Assembly (NCBI GenBank): GCA_044356865.1
Contig: JBIKVN010000084.1
Coordinates: forward strand, 1 to 12,175
From: JBEIUL01 sp044356865
GTDB taxonomy: Bacteria; Planctomycetota; Phycisphaerae; Phycisphaerales; SM1A02
Reading direction: 5' to 3'
Length of the DNA stretch: 12,175 nucleotides
Shown: positions 1-5,196 of the stretch, in pieces
Layout of the letters: each line of letters begins with the position of its first letter
Position numbering within the stretch: position 1 is the stretch's first letter
The notes under the pieces: generated by a model
The model's database searches: none
The model's input: the letters and a program-made list of their open reading frames with translations, nothing else
Told to the model about the DNA's origin: nothing
Position numbers and translations under genes: made by a program

Positions 1-248
1 TGCGGGTCGCTCACCGTCGCCACCGTGCCGTGCCGGCTCGCCACGCGGGCGAACTCGGTCGGAGGCAGCATGCTGCTCTCGACGTGCACGTGGGCGTCGA
101 CGAAGCCCGGCATCAGGAAGCCGGCGTCGACCGGCGTGCCCGGCGGCAGCGGCCGGACCGACGCGATGCGTTCGCCCTCTACGGTGACCTCGGCCGGCCC
201 GATCGAGCGGGCGTGGAGATCGACGAGGGTGCGGCGGAGGACGGGCAT
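1..248 (-). CDS. ade: Adenine deaminase, N-terminal part (gene runs off left edge)
   Basis: This is the first 82 codons of an amidohydrolase-superfamily enzyme that I recognise as adenine deaminase (adenine to hypoxanthine plus ammonia, purine salvage, cytoplasm). Residues 47-60 read PGFVDAHVHVESSM. His53 and His55 form the HxH metal-binding motif, and the ESSM that follows is characteristic of adenine deaminase rather than dihydroorotase or urease. The stretch ending VATVSDP near residue 80 fits the family's DPHEIAN region, which would continue beyond the window. The N-terminus is shorter than that of the E. coli enzyme, which has an extra leader of some 30-40 residues. The start at 248 is chosen because residues 1-46 give the usual small beta domain before the barrel and a TACGCT hexamer lies 6 nt upstream; no Shine-Dalgarno is present. 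It lies 25 nt downstream of the DUF4870-type gene on the same strand. The active-site remainder is not visible. Confidence 0.85.
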   Translation of the reverse strand, partial: MPVLRRTLVDLHARSIGPAEVTVEGERIASVRPLPPGTPVDAGFLMPGFVDAHVHVESSMLPPTEFARVASRHGTVATVSDP

Positions 249-254
249 GGCCGC

Positions 255-260
255 AGCGTA
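255..260 (-). promoter_or_regulatory. Putative leaderless -10 box for ade
   Basis: TACGCT on the minus strand, followed by exactly 6 nt and then the ATG at 248-246. The same TANNNT-N6-start layout occurs at three other genes here. A TTGATC about 19 bp upstream could act as a weak -35. Inference from sequence only. Confidence 0.45.
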
Positions 261-273
261 GCGGCCGGACCGG

Positions 274-891
274 CTACTTGATCAACCGGAAGAACATCGG
301 ATACCGGATCAGCTCGCCGTTCGAGGCCTTCACCGCGCCGATGATCCCGAAGACGAGGGTCAGCACCCACATCACCGCCCAGATCAGCACCCCGATGTAG
401 ATGCACGCCAGCGGGATCGCCGCGACGCAGACGATCAGCGTGAAGATCTTCCAGTTCATCACTTCCTTGCCGTGGGCGTCGATGTCGGGCTTCTCGCGGT
501 TCGAGAGCCAGAGGACCAGGGCCAGGATCAGGCCAACCGGCCAGAGCAGGCAGTCGATGATGCCGCTCACGTGCATGAGGACCAGGATGCCCGTGTTCGA
601 CCCGGCTCCCATGCCGGGCGGATACGGCTCGGTCGGCGGCGGGAAGCCTTGCGGCGAGAGCGGCGGCGGCGGAACCGCCGGAGGGTTGACCGCGGCGACG
701 ATCGCGGGGTCGCTCGCGAGGGCCGTCCACTCGCTGCCGCCTTCCGGACACGCCAACCAGTCGCCGACACCGCCCGAGCGGCGTACCGTCGCGATCAGGT
801 CGGCCCACGCGAACGGACCGAGCGGGGACTGTCCCGGTCGGGCGAGCCACCAACGCTGGGGAGCGGACGACGAGGGGGCCGGGTCGGTCAT
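274..891 (-). CDS. GYF_2 plus DUF4870 (Tic20-like) membrane protein
   Basis: A 205-residue protein of unknown function. Residues about 12-65 resemble the GYF_2 domain: a tryptophan-rich strand, then Gly25-Pro26-Phe27 in the typical GPF/GPY position, then helix. GYF_2 is a presumed peptide-binding module. Residues about 66-93 are a proline-rich linker. Residues about 97-205 match the DUF4870/Tic20-like membrane domain, with a hydrophobic hairpin around 98-128, a polar NREKPDIDAHGKEVMNW loop (typical of the family, the HGKE..N signature) and two closely spaced hydrophobic stretches at about 147-187. The protein probably sits in the inner membrane with the GYF_2 domain in the cytoplasm. The start is well supported: AAGGAGGA ends about 4-5 nt before the ATG. 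A TACCTT at 937-932 gives a plausible -10. The gene precedes ade on the same strand, but ade seems to have its own promoter. The function is not known. Confidence 0.85.
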   Translation of the reverse strand: MTDPAPSSSAPQRWWLARPGQSPLGPFAWADLIATVRRSGGVGDWLACPEGGSEWTALASDPAIVAAVNPPAVPPPPLSPQGFPPPTEPYPPGMGAGSNTGILVLMHVSGIIDCLLWPVGLILALVLWLSNREKPDIDAHGKEVMNWKIFTLIVCVAAIPLACIYIGVLIWAVMWVLTLVFGIIGAVKASNGELIRYPMFFRLIK

Positions 892-903
892 GCGATCCTC
901 CTT
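892..903 (-). promoter_or_regulatory. Strong Shine-Dalgarno for the GYF_2/DUF4870 gene
   Basis: Read on the minus strand: AAGGAGGATCGC then ATG. A near-consensus ribosome binding site that fixes the start at 891. Confidence 0.8.
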
Positions 904-931
904 GGGAGCGGCCGCGGGCGATTTCGTCGGG

Positions 932-937
932 AAGGTA
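932..937 (-). promoter_or_regulatory. Putative -10 box for the GYF_2/DUF4870 gene
   Basis: TACCTT on the minus strand, 40 nt before the ATG. It would give a short leader of about 34 nt containing the Shine-Dalgarno. It lies in the 124-bp divergent gap shared with the gene at 1016; no convincing -35 was seen. Confidence 0.35.
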
Positions 938-1015
938 GCGGAATCGCCGTTCGGTTCCTGTCAGGGTCGGCCCGGCCGAGGGAAAGGCGGTCTCGCATGA
1001 ACGGAGATCGCAACC

Positions 1016-1492
1016 ATGGTTCAGCTTGCCCTCGCCCATCCGGCATCCCCCCGATCGTTTCCGCCCCCGGCCCGAACCGGCGTCCGACGCCTCCGCGTCG
1101 ATCGCCACGGCCTGATCTACGACCCACGCGCTGCCGCCCGGGCCGCCGCCGGCGAGCGTCCGGATGCGGCCGCCCTGCTCGCGGCCATCGTCGAGGAGGA
1201 GGCGGAACTGGGGGAAACCGGTGACTTCGAACGGCTGATGGAGTCGATCGCCGCCCGGTCGAACGCGGCTGGCGAGGGCGAAGCCGCCGATCCGTTTGCC
1301 GGCGGGCGGGAGCTCGTCGGGACGCTCGAGGAGCGGCTCGGGCTGGCCGCGTGCCGCGAGATCGACCTCGGCATCGTCGACATCGGCGACGGGTGGGAAC
1401 CGTGCCTCGCGGCGCACCTCGGCGGCCGCGTCGAGGAGTTGCGACGGCTGGTGCGGAAGGCGTTCGCGCCGTTCGAGGTGGCGGAGGGGTGA
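1016..1492 (+). CDS. Hypothetical protein, 158 aa
   Basis: I do not recognise this protein. It is predicted soluble: no signal peptide and no membrane span. The first 25 residues are rich in Pro, Arg and Ser and probably disordered. Residues 26-42 (RRLRVDRHGLIYDPRAA) may form a beta hairpin. From about 45 to 85 it is acidic and helical (AALLAAIVEEEAELGE and onward), and residues about 100-158 contain alternating charged and hydrophobic helices. Codon third positions are strongly G/C, as in the neighbouring real genes, whereas the overlapping minus-strand frames give Arg/Pro-rich low-complexity products. The ATG at 1016 is preceded by GGAGA at 1003-1007, a suitable Shine-Dalgarno. It is divergent from the DUF4870-type gene and separated from the next gene by the hairpin-rich gap. 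No function is proposed. Confidence 0.7.
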   Translation: MVQLALAHPASPRSFPPPARTGVRRLRVDRHGLIYDPRAAARAAAGERPDAAALLAAIVEEEAELGETGDFERLMESIAARSNAAGEGEAADPFAGGRELVGTLEERLGLAACREIDLGIVDIGDGWEPCLAAHLGGRVEELRRLVRKAFAPFEVAEG

Positions 1493-1539
1493 GGCGGGGA
1501 ACGGGACACGGGAGATTGCCGGCCGTTCGCGTCCCGGCG

Positions 1540-1565
1540 CGGAACGACGAGGCCATGCCTCGTCG
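1540..1565 (+). repeat. REP-like hairpin, copy 1 of an inverted pair
   Basis: A 26-nt unit whose 3' part forms a perfect hairpin: CGACGAGGC (1545-1553), loop CAT, GCCTCGTCG (1557-1565), a 9-bp stem. The exact reverse complement of all 26 nt occurs at 1652-1677. Confidence 0.75.
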
Positions 1566-1600
1566 GGGAGGCACGCGGCGGCCGAACGTCATGCAGGCGG

Positions 1601-1623
1601 ACGGCCAGTGCCGGCATGGCCGT
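1601..1623. repeat. Palindromic hairpin in the centre of the REP doublet
   Basis: ACGGCCA (1601-1607) pairs with TGGCCGT (1617-1623), and the interior TGCCGGCA is itself a palindrome. It can extrude as a hairpin and lies between the two REP-like arms. Confidence 0.55.
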
Positions 1624-1651
1624 CGCGCGATCCAGCCCTGCGTGGAGCTGA

Positions 1652-1677
1652 CGACGAGGCATGGCCTCGTCGTTCCG
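1652..1677 (-). repeat. REP-like hairpin, copy 2 of an inverted pair
   Basis: The exact reverse complement of 1540-1565. Hairpin CGACGAGGC (1652-1660), loop ATG, GCCTCGTCG (1664-1672), plus one further A-T pair at 1651/1673. It ends 20 nt before the putative -10 of the MFS gene. Confidence 0.75.
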
Positions 1678-1697
1678 GGCCCCGCCCCACCCTCCAC

Positions 1698-1703
1698 TAC
1701 ACT
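1698..1703 (+). promoter_or_regulatory. Putative leaderless -10 box for the MFS exporter
   Basis: TACACT, then CGCGTC, then the GTG start at 1710: a 6-nt gap, so transcription would start at or next to the start codon. No Shine-Dalgarno precedes the GTG. Confidence 0.45.
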
Positions 1704-1709
1704 CGCGTC

Positions 1710-3215
1710 GTGACGACGGCGAGTCCGGAACCGCATCCGAAGCGTTGGCTGGTGCTGCTGGCGATGACCGGTTCGCTGGCGATGATCTTCCTCGACGTGA
1801 CGGTCGTCGGGGTCGCGCTGCCGCGGATGCGCGGGTCGCTCGGGCTGTCGGACTCGCAGGCGGTGTGGGCGATGAACGCCTACACGCTCACGCTCGCGTG
1901 CCTCGTGGCTCTCGGCGGCCGCGTGGCCGATCGCTTCGGGCGGGTGCGGTGCTTCACGACCGGCGTCGGGCTCTTCGCCCTCGCGAGCCTCGCGTGCGGG
2001 GCGGCGACGGGGCCGGAGATGTTCCTCGCGGGCCGCGTCTTGCAGGGCGTGGCGGCGGCGCTCATGCAGCCGTCGTCGTCGTCGATCGTGATCGATTCGT
2101 TCGCCCCCGGCGAGCGCGGCAAGGCGATGGGCGTCTACATCGGGATCCCGATGGTGTTCCTCGCCCTCGGCCCGCTCGTCGGCGGCGTCCTCACCGAGTG
2201 GGTCTCGTGGCGGGCGAACTTCCTGGTGAACCTGCCGGTCGCGGCGGCGGCGATCGCCTTGGTATCCGCGACGCGGCCGCGCGAGCGCCGTGATCCGGCC
2301 GATCGCGTGGACCTCGTCGGGGCGGCGTGGCTCGTGGTCTCGCTCGCGTCCCTCGTCTGGGGGCTGCAGGAAATCGGCCGGGCGGGCTGGAGGTCCACGC
2401 CCCCGCTCGTGGGCGTCGGGCTCGGCGGCGTAGCGCTCGCGGCGTTCCTGCGGACGGAACTGCGTCGCGAGCGACCGCTCTTGCGCCTCTCGCTCTTCCG
2501 CGACCGCGGGCTGCTCGTGGCGGCGGCGGTCCTCTTCTGCCTGCAGTTCGCGATGGCCGGCCAAGTCCTCTTCGGCTCGATGTACCTGCAAGGCGCCCTC
2601 GGCTTCGCCCCGGCGAAGGCCGGCGCAGCCCTGCTGCCGATGCTCGCCCCGGTCGTGGTCACCGTGCACGTCGCGGGGCGGCTCTACGACCGCGTCGGGC
2701 CGCGCGGGCCGGTGCTCGTCGGGACGGCGCTTGCGGCCACCGGGCTCGCGATCGAAGCCCTCGCGATGCCGGGGCTTTCCTACCTGCCGCTCGCCGCCGG
2801 CATGCTCACGCTCGGGCTCGGGCTCGGCTTCGCGATGGGACCGACGAACACCGACGCCCTGAGCCGCGTGCCGAGCGAATCGCGGCCCCAGGTGAGCGGC
2901 GTGCTCGGCACGGTGCGTCAGGTCGGCGGAAGCGTGGGCATCGCGGCGTTCGCGGCGGCGACCGGGGCGACGCAGATGGCACTACTCGGCGAACGCTCGG
3001 GCGACGCGAACTTCGCCCTCGCCGCGAGCGGCGACCTTGCAGCCCTCGCGGACATCGCGAACGACTCCGCCGCGCACGCCGAGGCGATCTCGATCCTCGC
3101 CCGCTCGACCGCGGCGGGCTACGCCGTCGCCGCCGTCGCGGTGTTTGGCGCGTTCCTCTTCGCCCTGGCCGGTCTCACGCGAAAGACGCCCGCCGACACG
3201 GCTCAGCGGGGCTGA
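1710..3215 (+). CDS. MFS multidrug exporter, DHA2 (EmrB/QacA) family, 14 TM
   Basis: An inner-membrane proton/drug antiporter of about 501 residues, the usual size for the 14-helix DHA2 family. Residues 28-38 (LDVTVVGVALP) are the TM1 motif D1 of the family. Residues 69-80 (GGRVADRFGRVR) are motif A between TM2 and TM3. The segment GPLVGGVLTEWVSWRANFL around residue 155-170 is the motif C/TM5 region with the typical W-R-x-x-F. Long hydrophobic helices continue to the C-terminus. The frame is open well upstream of 1710, but that extension is Arg/Ser-rich and crosses the REP element and the previous gene, so the start is set at GTG 1710 (then TTASPEPHPKRWLVLL). The substrate cannot be read from sequence. 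The end overlaps the convergent small gene by 13 nt. There is no membrane-fusion (EmrA-like) or TetR-type regulator partner nearby. Confidence 0.88.
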   Translation: MTTASPEPHPKRWLVLLAMTGSLAMIFLDVTVVGVALPRMRGSLGLSDSQAVWAMNAYTLTLACLVALGGRVADRFGRVRCFTTGVGLFALASLACGAATGPEMFLAGRVLQGVAAALMQPSSSSIVIDSFAPGERGKAMGVYIGIPMVFLALGPLVGGVLTEWVSWRANFLVNLPVAAAAIALVSATRPRERRDPADRVDLVGAAWLVVSLASLVWGLQEIGRAGWRSTPPLVGVGLGGVALAAFLRTELRRERPLLRLSLFRDRGLLVAAAVLFCLQFAMAGQVLFGSMYLQGALGFAPAKAGAALLPMLAPVVVTVHVAGRLYDRVGPRGPVLVGTALAATGLAIEALAMPGLSYLPLAAGMLTLGLGLGFAMGPTNTDALSRVPSESRPQVSGVLGTVRQVGGSVGIAAFAAATGATQMALLGERSGDANFALAASGDLAALADIANDSAAHAEAISILARSTAAGYAVAAVAVFGAFLFALAGLTRKTPADTAQRG

Positions 3216-3457
3216 AAGCCCATCTGTTCCGGCGTCTGGTAGCCCGGATCGGGCTGGCCCCAGGTGCCCTGCGCCTCGCGACGCCCGGCCTCGAGCTGAC
3301 TCTCGAGCCGGGCCTCCTCGGCCTTGATCTGCCGGATCGTGTCGTTCGGATCGTTCGAGGACGAGAACCCCGCCTCGCCCGAACCCTTGCCGTTGCAGGC
3401 CACCGGTGCGAGCAAGAGCGGGAAGACGAGCGTTGAGGCCAAGCGAAGACGGCGCAT
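3203..3457 (-). CDS. Small secreted protein or lipoprotein, 84 aa
   Basis: An 84-residue exported protein. Residues 1-20 form a signal peptide (MRRLRLA, then STLVFPLLLAPVA) ending at Cys21. The residues before the cysteine (P-V-A-C) are a weak lipobox because a Leu or Val is expected at -3, so lipid attachment is likely but not certain. The mature part is a Ser/Gly-rich linker followed by a charged helix at about 43-65 (IRQIKAEEARLESQLEAGRR) with coiled-coil character, then a Gly/Pro-rich tail. No known family recognised. The start is chosen for the signal peptide and for TATCGT placed 6 nt upstream; only a weak GGA precedes it. The gene is divergent from the phosphoesterase (51 bp apart) and overlaps the end of the MFS gene on the other strand. 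Confidence 0.65.
   Translation of the reverse strand: MRRLRLASTLVFPLLLAPVACNGKGSGEAGFSSSNDPNDTIRQIKAEEARLESQLEAGRREAQGTWGQPDPGYQTPEQMGFQPR
3209..3221. terminator. Short hairpin at the convergent gene ends
   Basis: GGGCT (3209-3213), loop GAA, AGCCC (3217-3221), spanning the stop of the MFS gene and lying inside the 3' end of the opposite gene. Only 5 bp and no T-run, so a terminator role is weak. Confidence 0.2.
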
Positions 3458-3463
3458 GGGTCC

Positions 3464-3469
3464 ACGATA
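3464..3469 (-). promoter_or_regulatory. Putative leaderless -10 box for the small lipoprotein gene
   Basis: TATCGT on the minus strand, then GGACCC (6 nt), then ATG at 3457. The same layout is seen at ade, the MFS gene and the STAS start. Confidence 0.45.
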
Positions 3470-3496
3470 CCGCTTGCGGGGCCCGGGCGATCTCGT

Positions 3497-3502
3497 CACT
3501 CT
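3497..3502 (+). promoter_or_regulatory. Possible leaderless -10 box for the phosphoesterase
   Basis: CACTCT, then GCCCGC, then ATG at 3509. It keeps the 6-nt spacing but lacks the first T of TANNNT, so it is weaker than the other cases. No Shine-Dalgarno is visible before this ATG. Confidence 0.25.
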
Positions 3503-3508
3503 GCCCGC

Positions 3509-4492
3509 ATGCCAAACCTTCCGACGCCCCCCGCCTCGCGCCGCGACTTCCTGGCCGCATCGGCGGCCCTGCTTGCGGCGGGATCCCTCGACCGACGGGC
3601 CGCCGCCGTCCCGCCCGCCGGACCCGACGGCTCGCTCGTCGTCGCCCACCTCACCGACGCGCATGTGCAGCCCGAGCTTCAAGCCCAGGAAGGCCTTGCC
3701 GCATGCCTCGAGCACGTCCACGGGCTGCCGCGCCGCCCCGACCTCATCCTCGGCGGCGGCGACATGGTGATGGACGTGATGGCCAACGACCGCAGCCGCG
3801 CCACGCTGCAGAAGGCCTGCTTCGACGCGGCCTTCCGCGACTGCCGCATCCCGGTGCGGCATTGCGTCGGCAACCACGACATCTTCGGCTGGAACAAGGA
3901 GAAGAGCGGCACCGACGGAACCGAGGCCGACTGGGGCAAGAAGTGGGCCCTCGACCTCTTCGGCCTCGAGCGGGCCGCGTACTCGTTCGACCACGGCGGC
4001 TGGCACTTCATCGCCCTCGACGGAGTGCAGCCGAACGGCGACAACGGCTACCTGGCCCGGCTCGACGACGCCCAGCGCGAATGGCTCGCGGCCGACCTCG
4101 CCGCGGTGCCCGCCGGCCGGCCGGTGCTGGTCTGGACGCACATCCCGGTGGTGACCGTCACCGGCTTCACCGCCGACCGCAACGCCGGGAAGACCGGCGA
4201 GACGGTGATCTCCCGCGGCGAGATGCACGCCGACGCGCCCGCCGTCCACCGGCTGCTCGCCGAGAGCGGGAAGGTCCGGCTCTGCCTGTCCGGTCACATG
4301 CACCTTCTCGACCGGGTCGAGGTCGACGGCGTCACCTACATCTGCGGCGGCGCGGTCAGCGGCGGATGGTGGCGCGGCCCGCACGAACCGAAGGAAACCG
4401 CCGCCCGCTGCCCCAGCGGGTACGGTCTGGTGACCCTCCGGCCCGACGGCTCGTTCACCCACGAATACCGTAGTTACGGCTGGAAGGCCTGA
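3509..4492 (+). CDS. Tat-exported calcineurin-like metallophosphoesterase
   Basis: A 327-residue phosphoesterase of the calcineurin-like superfamily, closest in style to CpdA/Icc-type enzymes. The N-terminus carries a twin-arginine signal (Ser10-Arg11-Arg12-Asp13-Phe14-Leu15, then AASAALLAAGS), so the folded, metal-loaded enzyme should be exported by Tat. All dinuclear metal motifs are present in order: Asp50-x-His52 (HLTDAH), Gly-Gly-Asp85 (GGGD), Gly121-Asn122-His123-Asp124 (GNHD), His211 (WTHIP) and Gly262-His263-Met-His265 (SGHMH). It therefore looks catalytically intact. The substrate is unknown; cyclic-nucleotide, phospholipid and nucleotide substrates all occur in this superfamily, and the export signal argues against an intracellular cAMP role. 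The first ATG giving the complete Tat signal is used. The gene is divergent from the small lipoprotein gene and is followed after 86 nt by nfeD. Confidence 0.88.
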   Translation: MPNLPTPPASRRDFLAASAALLAAGSLDRRAAAVPPAGPDGSLVVAHLTDAHVQPELQAQEGLAACLEHVHGLPRRPDLILGGGDMVMDVMANDRSRATLQKACFDAAFRDCRIPVRHCVGNHDIFGWNKEKSGTDGTEADWGKKWALDLFGLERAAYSFDHGGWHFIALDGVQPNGDNGYLARLDDAQREWLAADLAAVPAGRPVLVWTHIPVVTVTGFTADRNAGKTGETVISRGEMHADAPAVHRLLAESGKVRLCLSGHMHLLDRVEVDGVTYICGGAVSGGWWRGPHEPKETAARCPSGYGLVTLRPDGSFTHEYRSYGWKA

Positions 4493-4521
4493 CGGCCGCG
4501 GTCGATGGGGGCGGCCCGTGG

Positions 4522-4527
4522 TAGTCT
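4522..4527 (+). promoter_or_regulatory. Putative -10 box for the nfeD-flotillin operon
   Basis: TAGTCT in the phosphoesterase-nfeD gap. It predicts a transcript start near 4534 and a leader of about 45 nt with a 5' stem-loop and a Shine-Dalgarno. No clear -35. Confidence 0.35.
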
Positions 4528-4535
4528 CCCGCACC

Positions 4536-4550
4536 GCGGGTGCCACCCGC
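4536..4550 (+). promoter_or_regulatory. Stem-loop at the predicted 5' end of the nfeD mRNA
   Basis: GCGGGT (4536-4541), loop GCC, ACCCGC (4545-4550): a perfect 6-bp stem with a 3-nt loop, starting 2 nt after the predicted transcript start. It may stabilise the mRNA 5' end; it leaves the Shine-Dalgarno (4566-4571) free. Confidence 0.4.
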
Positions 4551-4578
4551 TGCACGGTTCCCGACGGGAGATCCGACG

Positions 4579-5163
4579 ATGGCGTCCCTGAGCGAACTTC
4601 TCTTCACCGCGCCCGCACCGTGGTTCACCATTCCGGCCCTGATCGGCACCGGAGGCTACCTGGTCAAGCTTGTCTTCGGCCTGGGTGAAGAGGATGGCGG
4701 CATCGGGGACGAGGCCGGTTCCGCGGTCGGTCACTCCGACATCGGCTCGACGGCGCTCTCGCTGCATGGGCTCTTCACCTTCCTCATGGGATTCGGATGG
4801 GGCGGCCTCGTCTGCCTGCACCCGCTCGGGTGGAGCGTGCTGGCGAGCGGCGCGGGCGGATTCGCGACCGGATGCGTGTTCATCGGCCTGGTGGTGGCGG
4901 TCATGCGCGGCGCGCGAAGCCTGCAGTCGAGCGGCAACGTCGAGCTGGCGAGGCTCGTGGGCAACGAGGCCGAGGTCTACACGGCGGTCCCCGCCGCGGG
5001 CAAGGGCCTGGGGCGGGTGCGCACCGTGCTCGGCGACCGCGAGCGCTTCGTCCCGGCCTCGACCGACGGCGGCGAGATCGCCTCGCGCACGCGGGTGGTG
5101 ATCGAGCGGGTAAACAGCGACAACAGCGTGCTCGTGCGACCACGGGACCGCGCTTCCGGGTGA
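4579..5163 (+). CDS. NfeD/YqiJ-like membrane protein with C-terminal OB-fold
   Basis: A 194-residue protein with the layout of NfeD-family proteins that partner flotillins (E. coli YqiJ is the nearest analogue I know, about 209 aa). Membrane spans are at about 16-34, 58-80 and 85-112. The acidic loop at 36-57 (GEEDGGIGDEAG and onward) lies between the first two. Residues about 118-194 form the soluble OB-fold domain: GNEAEVYTAVPAAGKGLGRV, then strands ending VVIERVNSDNSVLVRPR. The partner flotillin starts 33 nt downstream, so the two should form an operon and act together in membrane microdomain organisation. The start at 4579 rather than the in-frame ATG at 4540 is chosen because GGGAGA lies 7 nt upstream and the N-terminus then leads straight into the first span. 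Confidence 0.82.
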   Translation: MASLSELLFTAPAPWFTIPALIGTGGYLVKLVFGLGEEDGGIGDEAGSAVGHSDIGSTALSLHGLFTFLMGFGWGGLVCLHPLGWSVLASGAGGFATGCVFIGLVVAVMRGARSLQSSGNVELARLVGNEAEVYTAVPAAGKGLGRVRTVLGDRERFVPASTDGGEIASRTRVVIERVNSDNSVLVRPRDRASG

Positions 5164-5196
5164 AATGGGCGGCGACGGCCGCAGAAGGACGCTCAC

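Larger units (their letters stand above)
1540..1677. repeat. REPIN-like element: two inverted REP hairpins around a third hairpin
   Basis: A 138-bp unit made of two 26-nt identical arms in opposite orientation, each itself a hairpin, with a third palindromic hairpin between them (1601-1623). This is the architecture of REP doublets (REPIN/BIME) in other bacteria. It occupies most of the 217-bp gap between the 158-aa gene and the MFS exporter. Chromosomal copy number cannot be seen from this window; no RAYT transposase is present. It could alternatively serve as a terminator for the gene ending at 1492. Confidence 0.55.

Noticed and set aside
179..1417. A 412-codon minus-strand open frame over the DUF4870-type gene and the 158-aa gene.
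   Set aside because: It overlaps better supported genes on both strands and gives a low-complexity product.
1540..1677. A CRISPR array or insertion sequence in the repeat-bearing gap.
   Set aside because: There are only two arms, in opposite orientation, without spacer series, transposase or target duplication; a REP doublet fits better.
1296..1709. An N-terminal extension of the MFS protein, since its frame stays open back to 1296.
   Set aside because: The extension is Arg/Ser-rich, overlaps the 158-aa gene and crosses the REP hairpins; family members begin shortly before TM1, as with GTG 1710.
888..2669. A 593-codon minus-strand open frame across the 158-aa gene and the start of the MFS gene.
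   Set aside because: It crosses the REP element and two unrelated genes, and its product is His/Arg/Glu-rich without family features. The MFS motifs on the plus strand are unambiguous.
4540..4578. An earlier in-frame ATG for the NfeD-like protein at 4540.
   Set aside because: It lies inside the 5' stem-loop and lacks a Shine-Dalgarno; 4579 has GGGAGA 7 nt upstream.
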